Below are positions 37,509 to 46,752 of a DNA stretch of 64,000 nt, piece by piece. A program made the position numbers and the translations under genes. Origin of the DNA: an uncultured Rhodospirillales bacterium (lineage in GTDB: Bacteria > Pseudomonadota > Alphaproteobacteria > Kiloniellales > Kiloniellaceae); assembly GCA_913060675.1 (NCBI GenBank), contig CAJXUS010000005.1, positions 1 to 64,000 on the forward strand, read 5' to 3'. Below the pieces are notes generated by a model. The model ran no database searches. It was not told the DNA's origin and saw only the letters and a program-made list of their open reading frames with translations. The stretch's first letter is position 1; the number at the start of each line of letters is the position of its first letter.

Positions 37509-38687
37509 ATGTCTACGAACCAAAGATCCGTTGTCCGCCGGGGAATTACCTCCACAAATGTAGGTATTCCTGTTGTAACGCCCTTGTCTCCTTCGGTTGT
37601 CTATCACTACAAAGACGCGGACGAGCTGGAATCCATGCACGAAGGTGAAATTAAGGGCTTTGATTACGCCCGTGATGGACATCCAAATGCAGAAATTCTT
37701 GCTGAGAAAATTTCCTGGTTGGAAAATGCCTCCTCCGGCTTTATGACCGCATCAGGGATATCTGCCATATCTGCTGTATTTCTATCTGTTTTGGAAACCG
37801 GAGATAAAATAGCTGCAGCCTCACATCTCTATGGCCGTTCCCTTCGCATGATGAAACAAGAATGGCCAAGATTAGGATTTGAAACAAAAATTTTTAATGC
37901 TTCAGACCCCTCAACCTTCGACAGTGCAATTGTGCCTGGTACCAAGGTGGTGCTTGCAGAAGTCATGTCGAACCCGACCCTTCGAGTGACCCACTTTGAG
38001 GAACTCGTGGCAAAGGTGAAGAGCGTGGGTGCTTTGCTGCTCGTTGACAACACCTTCACCACACCTAATGGGTTTAAGCCGCTGGACCATGGCGCGGACC
38101 TAGTCATGAATTCAGTTACTAAAATGCTTTCCGGTCACAGCGATCTCAACTTGGGATATATTGGAGCCACTGACGAAGCGTTAATGGAACGAATTTCCGA
38201 AGTTATCGCAGTCTTCGGTTTTAATTCTAGTCCATACAATTGTTGGATGGCAGAGCGAGGCCTGCATACCTTTGACCTGCGTTATCAGCAAGCACAGGCC
38301 AATGCACTTCAACTCGCAGAATTTTTACAAAATAAACCTAATGTTTCGAGTGTAATTTATCCAAAATTTGAAAGTCATCCAGATTTTGAGATGGCGCAAC
38401 GATTACTTAAAAATGGCTTTGGCTCTATGGTTAGCTTTGTTTTGGACGGTGGTCGAGAACAAGCGAATGCCTTCCTTAATGCCGCAACAAATATCCCCTA
38501 TTGCCCGACATTAGGGGATGTCGCAACCACGATCATAATGCCATCGGTGTCATCGCACAGAAAGTTTTCGAGAGAAGAGCGTATTGCCCTAGGAATTGAA
38601 GATAATCTCATTCGTGTCTCTGTTGGTATCGAAAATTTTGAACTTATCAGGGAGGATTTTTCGACAGCGTTGCAAGCTGCCCTCTAA
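37509..38687 (+). CDS. Cys/Met-metabolism PLP-dependent enzyme
   Basis: 392-residue fold-type I PLP enzyme of the cystathionine gamma-synthase/lyase and methionine gamma-lyase group. The PLP lysine is Lys205 (SVTKMLSGHSD), preceded by VDNTFTTP, and a phosphate-binding ASGISAISA segment is present. The exact reaction (gamma-elimination, replacement or beta-elimination) cannot be assigned. The ATG at 37509 has GGAA seven bases before it; an in-frame ATG and TTG lie just upstream. The position after aapP and before an asparaginase suggests a role in amino-acid breakdown. Confidence 0.88.
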   Translation: MSTNQRSVVRRGITSTNVGIPVVTPLSPSVVYHYKDADELESMHEGEIKGFDYARDGHPNAEILAEKISWLENASSGFMTASGISAISAVFLSVLETGDKIAAASHLYGRSLRMMKQEWPRLGFETKIFNASDPSTFDSAIVPGTKVVLAEVMSNPTLRVTHFEELVAKVKSVGALLLVDNTFTTPNGFKPLDHGADLVMNSVTKMLSGHSDLNLGYIGATDEALMERISEVIAVFGFNSSPYNCWMAERGLHTFDLRYQQAQANALQLAEFLQNKPNVSSVIYPKFESHPDFEMAQRLLKNGFGSMVSFVLDGGREQANAFLNAATNIPYCPTLGDVATTIIMPSVSSHRKFSREERIALGIEDNLIRVSVGIENFELIREDFSTALQAAL

Positions 38688-38839
38688 CTGAGAACAAGAG
38701 TGTAAAAGGGATGATCCAAATGAATGTTTATGTTTATTTTGTCTCGTTAAATCAATCTCTTGGGAATATTTAACATCAGTACTCTTATGATCAGAAAGTT
38801 CTGATCTCATGACACGCCAATATTTAGGATGCTTGTTAC

Positions 38840-39850
38840 ATGACCTATGAACTGCTTGTAGAGGTAACTCGCAATGGGATAGTGGAAAGTCGCCATTTTG
38901 GTGCTGCTGTAGTTTGCGATTACAAAGGCACTGTTCTGGAAAGCTGGGGCGATATTAATAATTTAGTATTTCCTCGTTCAGCTCTTAAACCTCTTCTCGC
39001 CATAGATGTTGTACTAAGTGGCGCCAGCGATCATTACGCTTTGAGTGACGCAGAGTTGTCTCTAATGTGCGCCTCTCATGAAGGCGAAGAGATGCACGAG
39101 AAAAAGGTGGGGGCATGGCTCAAACGTTTAGGGTTGAGTTCTGATTCTCTGGCCTGTGGAGCCGTTCTTCCTGATAACCAGGAAAATGCTCATAAATTAA
39201 TAGCTTCCGGACAGGACGGTTGCCAGCTTCATCATAATTGTTCCGGTAAGCATGCGGGGTTTTTAACAACGGCTCTACATTTAAATATGGCCTTAAAAGG
39301 CTATCACTTAGATGAACATCCTGTGCAAAGGTTATCATTGGCTACGCTGTCCAAACTTGCAGATACCGATATAAGGCAATATCCAAGCGGGATTGATGGT
39401 TGCGGGTTTCCAGCACCTACCATGCCTTTGTTATGCCTTGCCTATATAATGGCCAGATTTTCCAATCCCGTAGAATTATCGAGCCAGCATGCCAAAGCGA
39501 TTTATCGTCTTCACGAGGCCATTATCCGTGAACCATATTATGCCGCCGGCCACGGAACCGTGGTTAGCGAACTCATTAAGGTTACCAAAGGCAAAGTGTT
39601 GGCAAAAACTGGTGCAGAAGGGATTATTACAGCCGCCCTTCCAGAGCGAGGACTGGGGATTGCTTTAAAAATATCTGATGGCAATGCGCGTGCACGGTCA
39701 GTCGCATTACTGACAATTCTCGATCACTTGAAGATTTTATCTGATAGTGAGAAAGTACAGTTGGAAGCTCATATATCACCTCAAATAAAGAATTCACGAG
39801 ATTTGATCGTAGGAGACATCCGATCGGCTCAATCCTGGATAAACCTCTGA
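38840..39850 (+). CDS. L-asparaginase, Rhizobium etli-type (PF06089)
   Basis: Hydrolyses asparagine to aspartate and ammonia. This is the third asparaginase class, unrelated to the E. coli and plant enzymes. The residues known from the R. etli ReAV structure are present one position earlier: Ser47 and Lys50 (RSALKP), and the zinc ligands Cys134, Lys137 (NCSGKHAG) and Cys188 (DGCGFP). The 336-residue length fits. No signal peptide, so cytoplasmic. It probably uses asparagine brought in by the neighbouring Aap system. Confidence 0.93.
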   Translation: MTYELLVEVTRNGIVESRHFGAAVVCDYKGTVLESWGDINNLVFPRSALKPLLAIDVVLSGASDHYALSDAELSLMCASHEGEEMHEKKVGAWLKRLGLSSDSLACGAVLPDNQENAHKLIASGQDGCQLHHNCSGKHAGFLTTALHLNMALKGYHLDEHPVQRLSLATLSKLADTDIRQYPSGIDGCGFPAPTMPLLCLAYIMARFSNPVELSSQHAKAIYRLHEAIIREPYYAAGHGTVVSELIKVTKGKVLAKTGAEGIITAALPERGLGIALKISDGNARARSVALLTILDHLKILSDSEKVQLEAHISPQIKNSRDLIVGDIRSAQSWINL

Positions 39851-40005
39851 AGCTATAAAACTTTACGCAATCCCTCCGAGGACCGTCGAGGGAGGCATCC
39901 ACTCCATCTGAACAGTTTAATAAACCTTCTTGATGATTTCCAAACCTTTGCAATTTCGTGTGCTTATGGCACAAGGCTTGTCATCGATTTATTAAGGAGC
40001 TTTCC

Positions 40006-40893
40006 ATGTCTGCGGCCGTACCTCGCACCATCCCTCTATTATCCGGCGTCTCAGAAATTGTTGACGATTACGACGGATTTGTTATTGACCTATGGGGGGT
40101 TATGCATGACGGCCTGGAAGCCTTTCCAGATGCGGTTATTGCCCTGAAGAATCTTCGTGCGGCTGGAAAGCGGATTGTTATTCTTTCCAACGCACCGCGT
40201 CGCGCAGATTCCGTTGCGGCTAGAAATGAAGAGCTGGGGATCGCTCGAGATCTTGCTGACGCAGTTCTCTCTTCTGGCGAAGTGACATGGCGTAATCTTA
40301 AAGAACGAACCCTTCCTTTTTATAAACAGCTCGGCCCAAAATGCTACCTAATAGGTCCTTCCCGTGATTTGGGTATGAAAGAGGGGCTGGATTTTGAATT
40401 TGTCGAGCAAGTGGAAGAGGCAGACTTTATTCTTCTAACTGGGATCTGGGACCCGCAAGACGCCGTTGAGCGGTATGATTCTGTTCTGAAACCTGCCTTG
40501 GAGAAAAGGCTCCCGATGGTCTGTGCCAATCCTGACCTAGAGGTGATAAGGGGAGGTAATCGAGAACTTTGCGCCGGAGCTGTTGCTCATTATTACGAAG
40601 ATATGGGCGGGCAGGTGCAATACCACGGTAAACCATATCAGGATATCTACCTGGAATGCATGCAATTGGTAGGAATTGAAGATGGGTCACGTGTCCTTGC
40701 CGTTGGTGATTCCTTAAGAACTGATATTGCGGGCGCAAATGCGGCCGGAATTCATGGCCTCTTTATTGCGGGTGGGATTCACTCCGATGATTTACATGGA
40801 CTGAACGCGCCATCAGATATGGTCAAGCTGGCTGGACTGTGCAAGCGCTATGAGCAGTACCCCGTCGCAGCCATGCCGATCTTTAAATGGTAG
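40006..40893 (+). CDS. HAD-superfamily hydrolase, subfamily IIA (TIGR01459-like)
   Basis: 295-residue HAD phosphatase. Motif I reads DLWGVMHDG (first Asp the nucleophile), motif II is in ILSNAPRR and the final Asp motif in VGDSLRTDIAGANAAG. A C-terminal cap follows the NagD-like pattern. The family is largely confined to alphaproteobacteria and its substrate is unknown. The ATG at 40006 is preceded by AAGGAG. Convergent with the YHYH gene, only 9 bases away. Confidence 0.9.
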   Translation: MSAAVPRTIPLLSGVSEIVDDYDGFVIDLWGVMHDGLEAFPDAVIALKNLRAAGKRIVILSNAPRRADSVAARNEELGIARDLADAVLSSGEVTWRNLKERTLPFYKQLGPKCYLIGPSRDLGMKEGLDFEFVEQVEEADFILLTGIWDPQDAVERYDSVLKPALEKRLPMVCANPDLEVIRGGNRELCAGAVAHYYEDMGGQVQYHGKPYQDIYLECMQLVGIEDGSRVLAVGDSLRTDIAGANAAGIHGLFIAGGIHSDDLHGLNAPSDMVKLAGLCKRYEQYPVAAMPIFKW

Positions 40894-40902
40894 CTGTTGA
40901 GG

Positions 40903-41862
40903 TTATAGTTTAAAGAGAGGTTTGGGAGGACGACGGCCCGAACCTGGTTTTGGTCTTTTTCCATCAGGTCCTCTTCCTTCTGGACTTCCGCGACGCTTTT
41001 TGAAGCTAACATCGGGCTCCCCTCGGAAATAACGAGGAATAAGAGGGTAGTCGCTGGTTAGAAAATAAGCATAGGTACCCTCTGGATATTCCGGGGTAAT
41101 GCATTGTCGCCCATTACAATCGTCCAAGTCACCAGATCTCGCAACGTACTCATAATCTTGCACAAAAGTGCCATCGTATTTCCCACTTGGTCCGCCTAGG
41201 CCGCGTGTCCCGGATTTGAGTTGGTAACTCGAAGCTAATGCCTGGATAGGGCTGTTAGGGTCGTTGGTGTTTTTAAAACCATACAGAACATAAATCGGAA
41301 ATCCGTCCGCTGCATATCCAATGACAGGTGAGTGTTGTTGGTCTGACCATTTACGAATTAATCCTGTAGGGAGGCCGTGATAATGATAGGCGCCGTTGGG
41401 TTGGACGTGGGCGTTATTTTTATCGAGGCCAAGGTTTACTTGGCCTGACATGGCTTCATAGCGCCAACCCGAATTGCGATCTCTTTTCCAAAATTCATTT
41501 GCAGCGGGGTCAAATGGAACTCCGTTTACAGCCACACCAAAGCTATCAAAGCCGACTTGCTGGGCTCTTGATTTAACTCTTGGGGTAAGAGGAACTCTAA
41601 AGCGGTGGCTTTGAGATTGGATGCTGTTCGGATTACCTCTGTTAGGAAAGCGCCCGGTGTCGTGGTTCGGGATTCCGTTGGCGGATATATATCGGTATTG
41701 TCCCTTGGTTGTGATTTCTACCTGATTGCTGAGAGCCCAGGCGTCCTTGGTTGCCGCCGCAATAAATCCTGCTGCAGGCAGGACGCCCATCATCACCATA
41801 AAGCGGCGGCGTTCGAGCAATTTTTCAATCCTACTTTCAAATATATTCTTGTTATCAGGCAT
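40903..41862 (-). CDS. YHYH-domain protein, likely Tat-exported
   Basis: 319 residues. An N-terminal twin-arginine-like signal (ERRRFMVMMGVLPAAGFIAAA) suggests export of a folded, probably metal-containing protein. The defining motif is GAYHYHGLP near the middle, followed by VIGYAADGFPIYV. The tail is proline/arginine/glycine-rich. Biochemical function of the family is unknown. The ATG at 41862 has AAGGA about twelve bases upstream; an upstream in-frame start would place 29 residues before the signal. Confidence 0.85.
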   Translation of the reverse strand: MPDNKNIFESRIEKLLERRRFMVMMGVLPAAGFIAAATKDAWALSNQVEITTKGQYRYISANGIPNHDTGRFPNRGNPNSIQSQSHRFRVPLTPRVKSRAQQVGFDSFGVAVNGVPFDPAANEFWKRDRNSGWRYEAMSGQVNLGLDKNNAHVQPNGAYHYHGLPTGLIRKWSDQQHSPVIGYAADGFPIYVLYGFKNTNDPNSPIQALASSYQLKSGTRGLGGPSGKYDGTFVQDYEYVARSGDLDDCNGRQCITPEYPEGTYAYFLTSDYPLIPRYFRGEPDVSFKKRRGSPEGRGPDGKRPKPGSGRRPPKPLFKL

Positions 41863-42019
41863 CAATCTTGTTTTCCTTTTGGCGTGTTCCTGATGACTAT
41901 AACGTGACGAAAGGAGTTTTCCGTCGGTTAAATTATGACCCTTCTGCAATAATGCGCTTTCGGTTTTGGTGCTATGACCTTTGGGCGAGGCATAGACTCA
42001 CTCCTAAAAACCTGTTTAT

Positions 42020-42067
42020 ATTGCGCTGCAATAATAATTCTGTACGGGCGACAGTAACCTTGTACAG
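42020..42067. promoter_or_regulatory. Dyads in the scpA upstream region
   Basis: ATTGC-GCT-GCAAT (42020-42032) and the inverted repeat CTGTAC-N16-GTACAG (42040-42067) lie 54-101 bases before the scpA start codon. Both are perfect. They are plausible operators of the methylmalonyl-CoA mutase gene, but no known consensus was matched. Confidence 0.4.
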
Positions 42068-42120
42068 CAACAAAAATAAAAAATGCTAGGGCTAGATCCC
42101 TAAAGCAAGGAGGGCCAAAG

Positions 42121-44259
42121 ATGTCTGATTTCCCCAAAAAAAATATCTCTGACTGGGAAGGGCTTGTTGAAAAAGAGCTTCGCGGTAAATCGAGTGAAAG
42201 CCTTAACTGGGAAACCCCGGAAGGTATAATAGTTAAGCCGATTTATACAGAAAAAGACCTCGAAAATCTTGATACAGTTGGAACGCTGCCAGGCTTTGCT
42301 CCTTTCCTGCGTGGTCCTCGCGGATCCATGTATGCAGCACGTCCTTGGACTGTGCGCCAGTACGCAGGTTTTTCCACCGCAGAAGACTCAAATGCTTTTT
42401 ATCGCCGCAATCTTGCTGCGGGACAAAAGGGTCTGTCTGTTGCTTTTGATCTCGCAACGCACCGTGGCTATGATTCCGATCACCCGCGTGTGGTAGGTGA
42501 TGTGGGAAAAGCAGGTGTCGCCATTGATTCTGTCGAAGACATGAAGATCTTGTTTGATGGGATTCCTCTGGATGAAATGTCCGTGTCAATGACGATGAAC
42601 GGCGCCGTTTTACCTGTACTTGCAGGCTACATCGTTGCCGCTGAAGAGCAGGGCGTTAGCCCGGAAAAACTATCGGGAACAATTCAGAACGACGTTCTCA
42701 AAGAGTTCATGGTACGCAACACCTATATTTTTCCCCCGACACCATCTATGCGGATTGTTGCGGATATCATTGCCTATACTTCAGAGAACATGCCGCGCTT
42801 CAACTCGATTTCGATATCGGGTTATCACATGCAAGAAGCGGGATCGACTTGTGTGCAAGAGTTGGCTTTTACAATTGCGGATGGGATTGAATACGTTCGG
42901 ACAGCAATTGCAAAAGGTTTGGATGTTGATGCTTTTGCTCCTAGGTTGAGTTTCTTCTTTGCCATAGGCATGAATTTTTTCATGGAAGCTTCAAAGCTTC
43001 GGGCCGCTCGGTTTCTTTGGTCCCACTACATGAAAGAAATGTTTGATCCCAAGGACACAAAATCTTTGATGCTACGAACGCATTGCCAGACATCTGGCGT
43101 GTCTTTGACCGAACAGGACCCTTATAATAATGTTATCCGGACAACAGTAGAAGCTATGGCGGCAGCACTGGGAGGAACACAGTCTCTTCATACCAATGCG
43201 TTGGATGAAGCCGTTGCTCTGCCGACGGATTTTTCAGCCAGGATTGCACGTAATACTCAGCTAATTTTGCAGGAAGAAACTGGTATTACCAAAGTGGTGG
43301 ACCCTCTTGCGGGTAGCTATTACGTTGAAAGCCTAACAGCCAGCTTGATCGAAGAAGCTCGAAAAATTATCGATGAAGTTGAAGAAATGGGTGGCATGAC
43401 CAAAGCGGTCGAGTCTGGTATGCCAAAATTGAAAATTGAAGAATCTGCGGCCCGTAAGCAGGCGCGTGTTGATCGCTGTGAGGAAACCGTTGTCGGCGTA
43501 AATAAGTACCGTCTCGAGCAAGAGGACGAAATAGAGATTCTCGATATCGATAATACCGCGGTTCGTGAAAAGCAGGTCGAGCGTTTAAACGCGATTCGTA
43601 GCTCTCGCGATAACGAAGGGTGTCAAAAAGCTTTGTCCGATTTGACAGCTGCAGCTGAAAGCGGATCAGGTAATTTACTGGATCTTGCTGTTAAGGCGAC
43701 GCGTCTTCGTGCATCGGTTGGTGAAATTTCAGATGCTCTGGAAAAGGTTTATGGCCGTCATAGAGCAGTAAACAGGAGCATTTCTGGCGTGTATGGTTCT
43801 GCATATGAAGGCGATGAAAATTTTGCTCAAATTCAAAGCGAAGTTGAAAGTTTTGCTGAGAGCGAAGGGCGCCGCCCAAGAATGCTTGTGGTGAAGCTCG
43901 GTCAAGATGGTCATGATCGCGGAGCCAAGGTGATTGCGACTGCTTTTGCTGACATTGGTTTTGATGTTGATGTTGGACCTCTTTTCCAAACACCAGAAGA
44001 GGCTGCCCAACAAGCAATCGAAAATGATGTTCACGTTATCGGCGTCTCTACCCAAGCTGCTGGGCATAAAACCTTGGTACCGCAATTGATTGCGGAACTA
44101 AAACGCGCTAAGGCGGATGATATCCTGGTCATATGTGGAGGCGTTATTCCTTCTCAAGACTATGATACTCTTAAAAAAGCAGGCGTTTCTGCTGTTTATG
44201 GGCCGGGAAGTAACATTCCTGAGGCTGCGCGTGAGATCATTGGTTTGTTAAAACGCTAA
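42121..44259 (+). CDS. scpA: Methylmalonyl-CoA mutase
   Basis: Interconverts methylmalonyl-CoA and succinyl-CoA with adenosylcobalamin, for propionate and odd-chain fatty acid use. At 712 residues it has the full-length, ScpA-like form: a catalytic TIM barrel (about 1-560, with [11 protein letters not shown] and TNALDEA) and a C-terminal B12-binding domain starting at [11 protein letters not shown] with the base-off histidine in GQDGHDRG. The ATG has AAGGAGGG upstream. MeaB, encoded 4.4 kb downstream on the same strand, should be its GTPase chaperone. Confidence 0.97.
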   Translation: MSDFPKKNISDWEGLVEKELRGKSSESLNWETPEGIIVKPIYTEKDLENLDTVGTLPGFAPFLRGPRGSMYAARPWTVRQYAGFSTAEDSNAFYRRNLAAGQKGLSVAFDLATHRGYDSDHPRVVGDVGKAGVAIDSVEDMKILFDGIPLDEMSVSMTMNGAVLPVLAGYIVAAEEQGVSPEKLSGTIQNDVLKEFMVRNTYIFPPTPSMRIVADIIAYTSENMPRFNSISISGYHMQEAGSTCVQELAFTIADGIEYVRTAIAKGLDVDAFAPRLSFFFAIGMNFFMEASKLRAARFLWSHYMKEMFDPKDTKSLMLRTHCQTSGVSLTEQDPYNNVIRTTVEAMAAALGGTQSLHTNALDEAVALPTDFSARIARNTQLILQEETGITKVVDPLAGSYYVESLTASLIEEARKIIDEVEEMGGMTKAVESGMPKLKIEESAARKQARVDRCEETVVGVNKYRLEQEDEIEILDIDNTAVREKQVERLNAIRSSRDNEGCQKALSDLTAAAESGSGNLLDLAVKATRLRASVGEISDALEKVYGRHRAVNRSISGVYGSAYEGDENFAQIQSEVESFAESEGRRPRMLVVKLGQDGHDRGAKVIATAFADIGFDVDVGPLFQTPEEAAQQAIENDVHVIGVSTQAAGHKTLVPQLIAELKRAKADDILVICGGVIPSQDYDTLKKAGVSAVYGPGSNIPEAAREIIGLLKR

Positions 44260-44384
44260 CCACCCGCGAAAAAAGATCTATTAAAGGCACTGATCTTGTT
44301 GGTCTTTCTTGGACTATCTAGAGATCGTGCCTTATCATCCCTGTCAGGCGATAAAAGATCGCGATTGAAATCAGGGAGTGAGGG

Positions 44385-46748
44385 ATGTCAGGTCATACCT
44401 GGGTCACTAGAATTTGTGCGCTGTTGGGGGCTGCAGCGACAGCGGGATGGGTATGGGTCTGTTACACCTACCTTAAGAATCAGGTCGGCCTTGATACACT
44501 GGGAAATATGTTGCCCCAAGAGCAAGGGCAGATTATTGCCGGGGTAATTTTACCCTTATGTCTGGTTTGGGTAGTCCTTCTCTTCATAGTTCGAGGAGCA
44601 GGCTTATCCACTCAAACCCAGTTACTGCTCTCAAAAATGGAGCGTCTTACCTATCCTGATGACGCAGAGAACACTCGGGTAAAAGATATTACTCGACAGT
44701 TGCAAGAGCAGGCTGAGAGTCTCAGTAGCGCTTCGAGCGATGTTGAACAGCGCTTGAGCGGTTTGATTAATGCGTTCAAAGAACAGACGAAACACTTGAC
44801 CGGAGCAGCTATCAGAGCGTCCTCTCAGGCTGAACAAATTCAAGAGACATTGGTTGCCCAACAAGGTTCTTTGGAAGAAGTGCACACTTCCATTCATGGT
44901 AGTCTTGAGACGGCACGTGAAGCCGTGAAAGAACAGGTAACGGCCCTCGAAAATTCGGGCGTCCGAAGCGAAGTCATGGCAGAAACCATTAGTAATACTC
45001 TTCAGGGGTCGGTTCAGGTCTTAGATGAAGCCGTTGAGAGGACCATTGGTCGAACAGAAGATGCTTGTGAAATGTTAAAGCAACAAGCCGAAGACATGGC
45101 CGCAGCTGGTACAACAGCGGAAGTTTGCAGCGAGACCATGCGCGAGAGCCTGAAAGAAGACCTCGAAACCCTGAAGCTTGTACAAGACACCATTGAATCC
45201 GAGGGCGATCGCTTTAAAGGCCTTATCAAGGATCGTATTGGGGATGTCGAGGAACTCCTGGCGGGTGCAGGAGGAAAAGTATCTGAACTTGGCGTGCGGT
45301 TGTCCGGTGAAAACAAAGCCATGGAACAATTGGTTGCCGAAATTGGATATAAGGCGGTCTCTCTATCTGATGCTATGAGAAAAGACGCTGAAGAAGTTCG
45401 GGAGCTTTTTGCAGATGTTGCCCTGCGCGCGGGCGAGATGACCGATCGTTTTAGGACTCAAGCCGGAGAGCTAGATAAAAGTGGGCAGGATGTTGCGACA
45501 AACCTTACTCAGGTCACCAAGGATCTCGGCGAAGCCGTCTCCCTTGCCGGGCGCGAAGAAGCCTCTCGCCTGACCGAAGCTACCGCCCAAGCTCAAGACA
45601 CATTAATTGCTGCTGCTGAAAAAATACGCCCAGGTATAGAAAGCCTTGAAGACTCCTCTGAGCGGTTAAACGATCTTGCTGATGTTGTAATGGGAGGGCT
45701 GAGTGAGCACACCCGTGAAATCGGTCAAGTAAGCCAAGATGCGCAGAAAAATGTAGAAGAGACCACCAAGGTACTCAAAGATCAGACCAGATTGATGGAG
45801 CTTGCAGCCGATAAGGCGGTGCGTCACACCACAGAAGTGGCAAAAGTCTTTCAGTTACAGACCCTTGCGCTCGCGGATGGATCAAGCGCCGCAAACCAGG
45901 CCGTTCAGGATCTACGTCGAGGTGTTCACGAGGAACTGGATGCTTTTAAAGAACTATCGGGTGATTTTGAAAAGCTGCATAACGATGTGCAAACCTCATT
46001 GGCCACGCGTACCGAAGCTCTCACTAAGGTGTCTGAAGAATCTCGACAGACGGCAGAATCTTTAAGCCGAGAAGTTGATGGACAAAGAGATAAGCTCAGC
46101 AAGCTGGCGGAGGATGCTCTTAAGCAAGTTGAAGACATCAGTGTTCGTGCAGAAACTGCTGCCTCAGGGTTGGAAGGGGCTGCAAACAAAGCGCTTGAAC
46201 GTGCGGAAGTACTGACCGAGATTTTACGTAAAGACACCGACATTGTCTCTCAGGTGAATGAAAAGGTTTCGACCCTGGCAACGACCTTTGGGCAACAAGC
46301 CAGAGATCTGACACATGCTTCCGAAGAAGCAACCCGTCAGGCCTTGGTTCTTCGCGAAGATAAATCATCTAACAAGCGTGACGCCTTCCTCCGCGGGGCA
46401 ACAATTTTGATCGATGATCTCAACTCTTCGGCGATTGATCTCAATAAAATTTTGGATGCGGACTTGCCTGAAGAATATTGGAAACGATATCACAAGGGGG
46501 ATCGATCAATCTTTGCACGGTCCATTCTTAAGAAAAAAGATCTTTACGATACACGCGAAGTAAAACGCTATTTTGAGACCAATCAGGCTTTTCGGAACCA
46601 AGTGAACCGCTATTTGGATCAGTTTGATAACCTCATGTCACAAGCCCGGGAATGCGACAGTGAAGACGTTCTCGCGGCAACATTTATGACGGCTGATGTT
46701 GGCAAGCTTTACATCTTGTTATCACGATCCCTCGGTCGAATGGAGTAA
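44385..46748 (+). CDS. Membrane-anchored long coiled-coil protein of unknown function
   Basis: 787 residues, not recognised. Two hydrophobic helices (about 8-29 and 49-70) anchor the N-terminus; residues about 80-650 are a nearly continuous heptad-rich, Glu/Gln/Ala/Thr/Lys coiled coil reminiscent of apolipoprotein- or chemoreceptor-like rods; about 655-787 is a compact globular C-terminal domain beginning RDAFLRGATILIDDLNSSAI. The coiled coil has many short glutamine/serine-rich turns (for example ESLSSASSDVEQRLSG). The ATG at 44385 has GGGAG nine bases upstream. The stop is four bases from the Atm1-type ABC exporter, so the two are very likely co-expressed. Confidence 0.75.
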   Translation: MSGHTWVTRICALLGAAATAGWVWVCYTYLKNQVGLDTLGNMLPQEQGQIIAGVILPLCLVWVVLLFIVRGAGLSTQTQLLLSKMERLTYPDDAENTRVKDITRQLQEQAESLSSASSDVEQRLSGLINAFKEQTKHLTGAAIRASSQAEQIQETLVAQQGSLEEVHTSIHGSLETAREAVKEQVTALENSGVRSEVMAETISNTLQGSVQVLDEAVERTIGRTEDACEMLKQQAEDMAAAGTTAEVCSETMRESLKEDLETLKLVQDTIESEGDRFKGLIKDRIGDVEELLAGAGGKVSELGVRLSGENKAMEQLVAEIGYKAVSLSDAMRKDAEEVRELFADVALRAGEMTDRFRTQAGELDKSGQDVATNLTQVTKDLGEAVSLAGREEASRLTEATAQAQDTLIAAAEKIRPGIESLEDSSERLNDLADVVMGGLSEHTREIGQVSQDAQKNVEETTKVLKDQTRLMELAADKAVRHTTEVAKVFQLQTLALADGSSAANQAVQDLRRGVHEELDAFKELSGDFEKLHNDVQTSLATRTEALTKVSEESRQTAESLSREVDGQRDKLSKLAEDALKQVEDISVRAETAASGLEGAANKALERAEVLTEILRKDTDIVSQVNEKVSTLATTFGQQARDLTHASEEATRQALVLREDKSSNKRDAFLRGATILIDDLNSSAIDLNKILDADLPEEYWKRYHKGDRSIFARSILKKKDLYDTREVKRYFETNQAFRNQVNRYLDQFDNLMSQARECDSEDVLAATFMTADVGKLYILLSRSLGRME

Positions 46749-46752
46749 CTAA

